DNA from: Apostichopus leukothele
Taxonomy: Eukaryota > Echinodermata > Holothuroidea > Aspidochirotida > Stichopodidae
Direction: 5' to 3'
Assembly: GCA_010014835.2 (NCBI GenBank)
Contig: JAAAKB020142949.1
Location: 1-32,028, forward strand
DNA length: 32,028 bases
Shown here in pieces: positions 22,090-30,502 of this stretch. The number at the start of each line of letters is the position of its first letter. Position 1 is the first letter of the stretch. The position numbers and the translations under genes were made by a program. The notes beneath the pieces are model-generated. The model was not told where the DNA came from and made no database searches. It saw only the letters and a program-made list of their open reading frames with translations.

Positions 22090-22265
22090 TTTCTGCTTAA
22101 TCATGTGGTTTTCTTTATATTATGTCCATGGTGAGGAATCGTGTCAAGTTTTCGAACGGGGCTTAAAGGGGCGGTGCTACTTCAAGAATTGTTTTACCCC
22201 CTACACTGTGAACCTCTGCCTGTTGTAACACAGGTGGTGTTGCTCATGCAGTGCTAAAGTATAAA
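22090..22265. repeat. Dispersed direct repeat, copy 2 (~175 bp)
   Basis: This is the partner of 21757-21917, in the same orientation with the same ordered blocks. The sequence between the copies (21918-22089) is not repeated, which argues for two insertions or for duplication followed by heavy divergence. Confidence 0.9.
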
Positions 22266-23961
22266 CACTGAAAGCTCTCGCGTGAAACTCAGAAGCAATC
22301 AATAGAAGAAAGGGACTGAGTAGATATAAAGTAGTAACCACTGACTCTTGTACATTTAAATGTGCCTTTTTCTTGCTCAGTTCTACGGGTAGTCATTTGA
22401 GTAAGTCTAGGGGACTATTTTGAAGAAATAAACTTGTGAACGGTATCAACGACTGTATGAAACCCTAACTCTCAACTTACATATATTAGGCCTATTAAAT
22501 TTTACCATTGATTTTGCTATTGATGTTTATTTCCAACATTTTGATTCAAACTTTGAAAAGTGTGAAATTCTACATTTTAACCTTTTTATTTTCAAAACAA
22601 AATCTATCTCCTCTTAGAAACAGGCAAGCACCTTCATAAATGTTCTAGAACAAGCCCAACACATAAAAGACTACCCTGACAAGATCAGGGCTATAGAGAA
22701 TTGAAAATTTGAATTATCATCGGAATTTTGCCCAAAACCGTCAAAAATTGAAAAACAGTTGCAAAATTCTTCATTGTTTCAAAAAATCATATCTCGCACC
22801 CACACACACTTTTTTAAACATCTAATAAATATTTACAGGTTTCCCAACAAAAGCTAAGCAATGAATATCGGCATAGCGCCACCAATTTTGTGAGAACGAT
22901 TTGCACATGTAGGTACACTTTTTGTGTGTATAAACAAAGTGTTTTGTACGTATGTATATACACAGTGTATTGTACATATGTTTTGTATGGAGGGGGCGCG
23001 TACGCAGTTCTTATGCCAATCCTTATATCTCGGTCATTATTCAATGCAACCAATTTCCACAATTTTAGCCTCAAATGATAGGAAATATTTTAGATAATAC
23101 CTATTTTAGCATAAAATACACCAAAAACAAAAAGTTTATTATTATTGTCAGTATGTATTAACAAAAAATTATTTGGGGACCTAATTTGCATATTTGCATA
23201 CATAATGAGCCCAAAATGAGTGAAACTCATCAGATATGAAATCTACAATTGTTACCCTTTCCAAGTTTTCATTGATATCAAGGTTCTTGTACAATATATT
23301 CCTCTGAATTGATGTAAATTGAGTCCAAGAAAAATCACTTTCTGCTGTGTATAGGTCAAATTGCCCTATTGAAGGGGTTATAAAGGGTTTGAAAACAGGC
23401 GATACGCCTGGCTCAATGTGGCTGCTCGATATATGGATATTCTTTCACTATGTTTGTTTACAAAATGTTAGTCAAAAATATGTATTTATCTCTTTACCAA
23501 ACCAATCTCGTATGATATCATTATCTTTACGCAGATAATGAAGGTAAAATGTGTTATTGTTATAGATCTACAAATGAACCAACGGTATAATGTCAAATCC
23601 GAACCCCGTGCACATGCATGCTTACCAAAATGCTGTCACCAATAAAATCATGGATTTAGTAATGGGTAGAGTGCCTGTCCTGGAGTTCAACATAATCACA
23701 AATTGGGTAGATGTCGCACCGAAGAAAGCTTTAGTTTCCTTTTATAATTATTTTTTGTCCTTTCAATATGATGCACTATTTTTAATGTTAGTTTATAGTT
23801 AAATATTCAGATGATGTCATTTGTCATCAGTAAAGAATGCGGACTTTCTTCCAAATGGCTAACATTTTATAAGATACGCACAGCGAGAATTGTACTACAC
23901 AGTAATTAAAATGATGTATCTCTTACCCAAAGAAATATGTATCATAGGGGAGGGCCGGGAA
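22266..23961. other. Intergenic, no gene recognised
   Basis: This is AT-rich DNA. It includes two adjacent ATTTGCAT octamers at 23184-23199 and phrases such as TATCTCGGTCATTATTCAAT that resemble the divergent tandem family seen at 25 kb. Open frames at 23347-23538 and 23590-23802 carry no recognisable features. Confidence 0.5.
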
Positions 23962-24826
23962 GCAATATTTTTTTTCGTAGTACAGCGAGGGGAAAGGCAT
24001 GAATTATTCATGATCTAACAGAAATTTCCTGTTGAGCAGAAATTAATTTTTCACTTGTAACAGCGAACAGCGCTGTTGTACAACTTTGCGCAAGCTCGTG
24101 ATCACGTACACTGAATCATTGGCAGAAAGTTTTTTCCATCGTTGTACATGCGATTATGTTGAACGTATTTTTATAGGAAAAACATGACCGTAACCTCGTG
24201 TTTCTGTTCAAATGAAGATACCTACGAGAATGTCAGTGCCTTGGCTGACTTGGAGGTAGGCATGAGTGTACATTTTACTTTACTAACTATAGTGTGGCTC
24301 TTGTTCAGTTTAATTGTTACTCTTTGTCTTTCCATTTCCTAGTCCGATAAGCTACGACCCTACGATTAGCAACGACCAATCGTCACAATTACAAGTTAGT
24401 GGGCTAATTACACCCCTCCCCTATCAATCACTCACACCAAAGCCGTTGGGAATTCGCATTATGTCCACTTCGCTTTTCTTTGTGTACTTTCCAGACCCAG
24501 ACATTCTTCACTGTGACTGGTCAAGGGAATTATGGGCCTCAAAAATCTGCTCGTCCACTGAATACTCGCTTCACCATACAACGCAACCACAAACTTTTTG
24601 TTTTACTAATAACACACAGTACTTATCAATCATATCGTCACACCAGGGAGTTGTTATGGAACAACTCCCTGGTCACACCATACAAAATACGAACTTTATT
24701 ACACATCATGTTCAAGTAGTAGCCCACATAACGTTTAGTTGTTCGCTATTGACGTGGCTGAGAAACAAGTAATTGCATGAATAATTCATGACTTTCCCCT
24801 CGCTGTACTAGGGAAAAAAATATTGC
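23962..24826. mobile_element. 865-bp element with 51-bp terminal inverted repeats
   Basis: The left end (23962-24012) and the right end (24776-24826, reverse complement) share GCAATATTTTTTT, then TAGTACAGCGAGGGGAAAG, then CATGAATTATTCATG, with only a few mismatches. The similarity stops sharply outside. This is the layout of a non-autonomous DNA transposon (MITE-like). No transposase is seen inside. Two short open stretches (a 24-codon start at 24185 ending at a GTAGGC donor-like site, and 24480-24719) could be chance or captured sequence. No clear target-site duplication was found. Confidence 0.75.
24643..24672. repeat. Perfect 13-bp stem hairpin inside the inverted-repeat element
   Basis: CCAGGGAGTTGTT, a four-base loop ATGG, then AACAACTCCCTGG. 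One further A-T pair extends the stem. It lies near the right end of the element. Confidence 0.95.
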
Positions 24827-25080
24827 CTGCGGGTCGGTGGGCGTGTTTACTTTTTGGCTCGCTTGACTTGAGTTTTGTTTGTCAGAATGGGATGGTTGGG
24901 TAGTGCCGTTTTGGATCCCGCAGGGCGGGTCACGTAAAAAGCACTTACTGGTGCTAACTAATACTAGGGATGTCAGTGAAAATTTTAAATTGCTTACATT
25001 CTTCTGAAATTGGTATGATGTGAAAGAGCACGCCAAATGAAGGAATTCAGTGGTTGAATCATGGGGATGGGGTGATGGGT

Positions 25081-25870
25081 TATTGAGTTATGGCTGAAAG
25101 AAGGTAATGAAAATACGTCAATTTGTGCCGAAATTTGGCCTTTTTGCTGAAATGGCCAAAATAGGGTTTTAAAGCTGCAATTATTACAAACCAAACACAT
25201 TCCCAACTGTTTTTCATGTCTGACATAGCAGTATTTTGTTATTTCTAAGCATAAAATGAGAATTGGGTGCTGTGCAGCTCCGGTTTTCCCAACAAAGGCC
25301 CACAAACTTGGGAAAAATTGCTTTTGCGGGAATGTCCGACATAAAATGTGTGAAAAAAGTCCAGCTCATTAATATGCAAAACTGCCATAACTCAATATCT
25401 GGAACAGATAGGGATTTCAAACTTTACCAAGTTGTTAAGTAGGGCCAAATAATGGTAGTGAACAATTTTAGTGCATAGTACTCTATAGATATGCAAATTA
25501 GAGGGTGTACAATAATCTGTTTGTACAGTATGTATGAAGTCACATTACCTCATTAGTATGCGTAACTGAAATATCTCCTAAAGTAAACAACCAAACTTCT
25601 TCACTTTTGGCAGCACTGTTGAGAATGGCAAGGTAATTGTTCAGCATAGTTTACAGTATACTAGGCCTAATAATATGCAAATTAGTAATTAATTAAAGCA
25701 ATACACATAGTACATACAGTGTACAATTCTGTACATCACGTCATATCGCATGAACTCAGTAGGCCTATTGACCTCAAATTCTTCCGAACCTCCATTATCT
25801 AAGTACTGGTAACTTTTATAATGGTTGTTCAACCCAGTTGGCTATATGCAAATTGGGCAATTATTTCATT
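25081..25870. repeat. Divergent tandem monomers (~120-185 bp) with octamer ATGCAAAT
   Basis: ATGCAAA(T/A) starts monomers at 25374, 25491, 25675 and 25846, spaced 117, 184 and 171 bases apart. GCAATACACATAGTA(C/T)ATAC follows in the last two. A related monomer lies in reverse orientation upstream: the 14-bp sequence GCCATAACTCAATA is at 25384-25397 and its reverse complement at 25081-25094. Monomers are strongly diverged, so this is an old array. Confidence 0.6.
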
Positions 25871-26442
25871 AGCAATACACATAGTATATACGACCCGCCA
25901 CTAAAGGCGCCCTTCAGCAGACATGCTGAACAGAAAGCACAGACATATGCACACACTTTTTCAGCAAAAACAATGACTCGCAATAAACAAACATTTGCCA
26001 CACCAATCAAAATGAAGTTCAAGTTACCTGATGTAAGTATCGGTACATCCTACCTGCATGACAATACACATAACAAACAAAGGAACAGTAAACAGAAAAA
26101 AACAACTGTGGAACAAACAGTTACGCTGCCTAAAATCATCAGATACTCACTGACTGATCATTTTAGTACAAACATTCAAACAAACAGAAACAACAACAGT
26201 GAAACACATATTAACTGAAAGCAGTAGGGGTGCAACTGGGGTATTCTTTTCAATTTAACAGCACAATTAGTTTGAATAAAATGTTTTTCATGTTTTACTA
26301 GACAGGACCACCACATTTTGGCAAGAAAACAGGCGAACTGTAATGAGAACAACCCGCAACAGAGTAAAAGATGTGCGAAACTGCAGTACATGAAAGCTTA
26401 CCAGCAATGGCCAATGATGCACTTGAGCCAGTTTCAATGCCT
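25871..26442. other. Spacer, possibly 3' flank of the transposon-like gene
   Basis: This holds a palindrome TTCAGCAGACATGCTGAA near 25914 and A-rich sequence. A 126-residue + strand frame at 25838-26218 overlaps the repeats, is rich in Asn, Thr and Lys and has no family match that I recognise, so it was not called. No inverted end matching the far side of the neighbouring element was found. Confidence 0.4.
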
Positions 26443-26913
26443 TTACACCAAACTCAAACACCCCTCTTCCCACTCCTTTTGTAATGGATAGACATAGGTA
26501 TCATCACTCCCGTCGAATTGAATACTATAAAAGTCCGTTTGATCGATAAATTCCGTATCATCGTCCTCCATAAAGTTGTCTATATCAAATCTGGTACTTT
26601 TTCTGATAACTGTCCCCTTGTAATAATGGTGCCTCTTCCCCTTTGTTTTAAATTTCATACTTATTCTCTTTCCAATTACGTTATCCCCGGGGAAAGCAAG
26701 TTTTATCTTCTTGGATGACCCAACAACCGGCTGGTATGCATACTTTCTTTTAAAAGTTTCTCGTTCGAGTGATTTTCTTGTATCTCTTTCCTGTGGTAGT
26801 GGTGTCTCCTCTTCGTCTTCCATGGCATTTTTGTCCTCGCGATAGAACTCCAGCACAGTATTAAGATTCTTTGTGAGCTGTGCCTTGTTATGTTGAATGC
26901 CATTGAATGCCAT
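26443..26913 (-). pseudogene. Transposase-like gene, C-terminal barrel-like domain
   Basis: The first part (NKAQLTKNLNTVLEFY..., then an acidic linker with KRKYAYQPV) leads to a compact domain: VIGKRISMKFKTKGKRHHYY, KGTVIRKSTRF, then DFYSIQFDGSDDTYVYPLQK and EWEEGCLSLV before the stop. The pattern of short strands (GkrI..kF...YkGtVi....YsIqFDGsDd..YPL..) looks like a Tudor- or chromo-type SH3-like barrel. In relatives the protein ends in a similar block. A role in binding histone tails or nucleic acid at target sites is inference. Confidence 0.6.
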
Positions 26914-27062
26914 GTGTTCACTGATTTGAAGTACCTCAACTGAGACTTCAAAGCATTGTCAAAGATCTTCTCTATTTCTTTCTCCGAAAGACTTGAATGT
27001 CTTTCTCTTATAATTTGTTCCATTGTGTCAATGTCAGATGCTGACTTACAAAAGGAGATATT
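26895..27062 (-). pseudogene. Transposase-like gene, short linker segment
   Basis: This encodes KSASDIDTMEQIIRERHSSL and SEKEIEKIFDNALKSQLRYF, an acidic/basic helical stretch that fits between the basic helix and the C-terminal domain. Edges are approximate because the frame changes on both sides are inferred from sequence continuity. Confidence 0.5.
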
Positions 27063-27840
27063 CTGTGGCTTTTTCCGTGTTGCTGATGATATCATCCATT
27101 TTCTTCGCTTCGTGATCTCTCTTCTTCATTTCCAAAGCCCTCAGCTTCTCTGCAGTGTGCTGCCTAATTTCCCTCCGTCTTTGCCTGTACAGCTCTAAGG
27201 CATTCTTTCTGTTTTGTCTTGCCTTCTGAATGAGCTCAGTTGCCTTACTGCTGTCCATACCATCTAGGAATTCTAGTGTGCTGTTCATCGACCACAAGAT
27301 CAGTCCTTCTATTGTGATTGTGTTTGCATTTGGCATCTCTCTCTTCTTTCTGTTTAGGTGGGAGAAGAGGTACTCCGGTGCTAGGTTGTCTTTTGGTGAT
27401 GACTTCGTTTCTTGTCGGATGGCCTGTGAGGGTTCGTTGAATTTTCCGCCGGGTAGATGGTCTTGTAATTGACGTTGCATACAGAGGCACGAGCTGTGTG
27501 ATATGATGATAATTGCCTCCTGTGTGAGATCTTCGAGTTCTTCTGTGACGGGTTGATATAGAGAATCCCAAAGCTTGTCTTTCTCTTGGGGGAATTCCTC
27601 GAAGAGAACAGTTTGGCCGTGCATCAGTTCAGTGGGGTCCAGAATGTACTGTTTTATTTTCTGGAGGGTCTGTGTGTAGTAGCTGGATGTGTCCATGATG
27701 TGAATGGGACTTTCTATCATCTTCATCAATGGGGTTGTTATTTGCCTCTCAAGCATAGCCATGGCGCGGATACCAGCAAGCACGACGTTCTCCTCTAGAT
27801 CCCACAAACAGCTCTTCACAAGACGGTTACCTCTCAGACT
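27046..27840 (-). pseudogene. Transposase-like gene, helical and basic region
   Basis: A shifted frame continues the family: RLVKSCLWDLEENVVLAGIR, LERQITTPLMKMIES, HGQTVLFEEFPQEKDKLWDS, LQDHLPGGKF, MPNANTITIEGLILWSMNST, then a long basic helix (RQNRKNALELYRQRRREI). The open frame extends up to 28026, but its first ~60 residues are out of frame with the family and are not part of it. The helix runs on to EYLLL and a stop, beyond which the family sequence is found in a further frame. Confidence 0.65.
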
Positions 27841-28189
27841 CTTTGTAGGACTGGAAGAGGGACTTGATGTGAGGAATATGGAAATAGACAGCAGTGCTAT
27901 TCTCGAACAGAATATTAAATCGGTTCCCCCGAAATTCTTGGAGGTGTGACCTTTCCTGGAAACGATCTTCAAGGTGGACGTTGAATTCGAACGAATACCC
28001 CGATTGTGGGTCTGCGTCGGGTCCAAGACAGTTACAGATATATCTTACTGCCAACATGGTTGCAGATTCGCTTCCACGATTCCATAATATGTGTCGTTCT
28101 CTTCCAAGCTTTCCATCCTCTTCTACTTTCTCCCATTCATACAATGCTGACTGAGCATATTCCTGAAGGTTCAAAACAAGGTGCTTCCC
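27827..28189 (-). pseudogene. Transposase-like gene, second half of core
   Basis: This is the same frame as the preceding piece, just past the TGA: GKHLVLNLQEYAQSALYEWE, then SATMLAVRYICNCLGPDADP and FRGNRFNILFENSTAVYFHI. Relatives read Cys-Gly-x-His-x-Leu at the start, so the stop takes the place of the Cys in a CxxH motif. GNRFNILF and the following H-I-P-H segment are typical family blocks. The frame closes at 27827, and homology goes on in another frame. Confidence 0.65.
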
Positions 28190-29857
28190 TCAGTACAAAT
28201 CGTTGATTCGGATTAAATCTGCACGTATAGATTCGCTTAGGTTATTCCAGTGCAGCAATATCATGGGAAGAACACCAGCCCTCCATTCTTCAAATTTGTT
28301 CACGAATGCTTTGTTCACAGAGGCCCTGTCAGTCATTGTGTTCTTCACTCTAAACAACATTTCTTGCACTTCTTCATCTTTGCTACGATCATTCAAAGGA
28401 AGTAGCTCAGTCAGGCCTTTCAGTGCTTCCTCCGCTTTCTGTACCATGACATCAGATGTTTCGGAATGAATGTCATCTAGGCTAAGAGCTACTGTCCCTG
28501 AAGAGGTACTTGCCAGATATGATAGATAGTGGTGTCTTTTCTTTGATGTTCCATCTGTGTGGAGTGTTATAGCATCTTCACTCTTGTCAATAGCTTCATA
28601 GACAGCACGCTTGGCCAGCATTCCCTGCTCAGTTGCCATATACTTTATTATTGTAGAATTTGGCAGTCGACTAACCCTCATGTTTCCGACACGTTCAAGA
28701 ACTGTCTTGATGATTTTCGAAACATTCTTTGAACCAACACCCATTGATAATAGCTCATACACAGTAACTATTATGTCATTGGTGTAGTGCCCATTCTCAA
28801 ATGTTTCCACACAGTCTCTTTCAGTGGTCATAATCTCATCTGTTAGAGACTGGAGCTCTTCTATGGCCTTATCCTTTTCCTTCAATTCCTTCTGGAGCTC
28901 TTTGATTGTACTAGACGAATCGTTGGTCTCGGCAAGTTTCTTCCCGTACCGCCTGAACTTCTCCTGAACATTCTTTTTGGCAGAGGATAAATCCTTCTTC
29001 CTATCCTGCAAGCGAGCGACCTCCCTTTTCAGTTCGCCATTTGTTTCTTTGAGTTTCTCTACAGTTGCTTCTCTGGTCTTCATCCTCTTTTTCATGTTTT
29101 GAGGATTCAAGTGGACAAGGCGTTCGTTCAGCAACTTGTTCTGAGCACTGATGGTCGTACATTGCTTTTTCAGGACATTTCTTTCATTTTTTAGGTCCAG
29201 GAGTTCGTCTTTGAATCTATCTCTTTGTTGTTCCATTCTCTGTAATATTTTCTCTGTTTTGTTCAATTGCTTTGTGATATTCATCATATTTTTTTGTGAT
29301 GCTAATAACCAGTTTTCCAGAGATTCCATATGCTCAGCAAGTAGTTTACCCTCATCTTCTGAATCATCTTGATGTGGAGGCTGCACATGGACAGTTTCTT
29401 CAACTAAGGTGGAGTCCAGTGTTGGCGTAACTGTTTCTGGTGAGGGATCTGGCTGCTCTGGAACTGGAATTTCTGTTTCATGACCAGTTTCCTGTTCTGG
29501 ATTTGAGGGTTCTTCGGATGATGTCCTTTCTGGGAGTTGTGTTGGTAGGAAAGATTCTGCTAACCAGCATGTCAATGCCTCTGTTCCCTTCTTCCTGCAT
29601 AAGAATTTCTTACGAACCCCTCTCTTGGTTTGTTTGTCATGGTTTGGAAATAACCTTGGACACAATTCTGCAAGCTCTTGCCAAGATTGCTTTTGTTTAG
29701 TTTTGTGCTTCAGAATTTCAATAGCCATGCCATTAGTGATGGTTGCTTTGGTGACATCATTTCCATTTGTCAACCATTCTGCAGTGATACCAGCAGAAGA
29801 ACAATGGGGCCCGATTTTATTAGTGTCGAAAATGCTCAGCCTAGAAATTGCCGTCAT
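28190..29857 (-). pseudogene. Transposase-like gene, N-terminal part and first half of core
   Basis: The open frame extends to 29869, but the codon there is TTG. The first ATG is at 29855-29857 (MTAISRLS). Counting from the TTG, residues 1-110 form an N-terminal domain. Residues 111-172 are Pro/Glu/Ser/Thr-rich and acidic. Residues about 175-350 are a heptad-rich coiled coil (KNERNVLKKQ, KELQKELKEKDKAIEELQ). The RNase-H-like core follows with ITLHTDG (Asp439), then HHYLSYLAST..GTVALSLDDI, and KNTMTDRAS (Asp514). These two Asp are the likely first and second catalytic residues, 75 apart. The frame ends INDLY and a TGA at 28190-28192, where relatives have Cys. The plus-strand frames over it are shadows. 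Confidence 0.7.
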
Positions 29858-29869
29858 TAAACCAATCAA

Positions 29870-30385
29870 GTCTTCAGACTGAGTTGAGTGAGGCCCATGC
29901 TTTTGATTTAACTCTATGCCAAAAATTGCCTACATGCTTCGGAGTTTTCAGCTTGAGTGACAAGAAAAGGCATTTAAAAGTATTGGTGTATGATAGAGAG
30001 GCATTGGAGATGACAAGTCTCAATGACTCAAAGAGTGCAATGTTGGGAACTGGATTCTGCCACCAGTGGTCTGGAATGTAAATTGTGAAACAAATACCGA
30101 CAAATATATGGTGCCACTGAGGAAAAATAAAACTTACGCGCCGTAGTAACATGAATGGCAGAAGAAAGGGGGTGGGGGGGGTGCAAATATTCAGGTACAT
30201 CATGGGAATACAAGAAAGTTCACAAAAGTTACAAAAACCCAGTAACCTTTACAGTACGTCGATAAGGACATTGGTATTCATACTTCACTTCCACTCAACA
30301 GTCCATGATATCCGACGATAAACATAAGTAACATTGTCACAACATCTCAATTTAGAAAGTCATTTCAGATGGGAAAACCGTAGAT
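29870..30385. other. Flank between transposon-like gene and SINE
   Basis: This is the presumed 5' flank of the minus-strand gene. A 109-residue minus frame (29874-30203) has no recognised domain. A G-rich run is at 30166-30181. No TATA-like or inverted end could be assigned with confidence. Confidence 0.4.
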
Positions 30386-30502
30386 TGCTGTTGGATGAAA
30401 AACCCACCTTACTATGACCCGGCCGGGTAAGGAACCCGGAACCTCCCGATTGCTAAGCCTGATTGCTTCAAATGCCACCGCCTTTATCCACTCGGCCACA
30501 GC
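30386..30502 (-). mobile_element. tRNA-derived SINE (head region)
   Basis: On the minus strand the sequence starts GCTGTGGCCGAGTGGATAAA. It contains a Pol III A box (TGGCCGAGTGG, + 30488-30498) and a B-box-like GGTTCCTTACC (+ 30426-30436), separated by a long variable-arm region, as in Leu/Ser-type tRNAs. The B box departs from GGTTCGANTCC and the anticodon stem is not clean, so it is a SINE head and not a working tRNA gene. The tail AGTAAGGTGGGTTTTTCATC follows, and its 3' limit is unclear. Confidence 0.7.

Larger units (their letters stand above)
26443..29857 (-). mobile_element. Decayed transposase-like multi-copy gene (DNA transposon type)
   Basis: Consecutive minus-strand frames together cover a protein family that I recognise as repeated many times in fish, cnidarian, mollusc and other animal genomes. 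Family marks here are DGTSK..HY, KNTMTDR, GNRFNILF, DHLPGGKF, KPNA-type NANTITIEGLILW, and a C-terminal YSIQFDGSDDTYVYPL. The order is an N-terminal domain, a coiled coil, an RNase-H-like core, a basic helical region and a barrel-like end. A CxxH after the second Asp is shared by several cut-and-paste transposase superfamilies (hAT, Kolobok, Mutator and others). The copy has one in-frame stop and about three frame changes, so it is not functional as it stands. I cannot name its superfamily, and no terminal inverted repeats were found. Confidence 0.7.

Noticed and set aside
24185-24719. A two-exon gene inside the inverted-repeat element (a short ATG exon with a GTAGGC donor, and 24504-24719)
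   Set aside because: Both pieces are short, match nothing that I recognise, and the second runs through a perfect hairpin. Chance is more likely.
25838-26218. 126-residue open frame on the + strand
   Set aside because: It overlaps the octamer repeats, has biased composition and shows no domain or conserved motif.
27841-28026. First ~60 residues of the 27046-28026 minus-strand frame as real protein
   Set aside because: Here the family sequence is in the other frame (27827-28189). This part is a shadow of it.
29874-30203. 109-residue minus-strand frame as an upstream part of the transposon-like gene
   Set aside because: Its composition is not like the family's N terminus, and there is no clear splice site joining it to the downstream frame.
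30418-30502. A working tRNA gene on the minus strand
   Set aside because: The A box is good, but the B box departs from consensus and the stems do not pair cleanly. A tRNA-derived SINE head explains it better.
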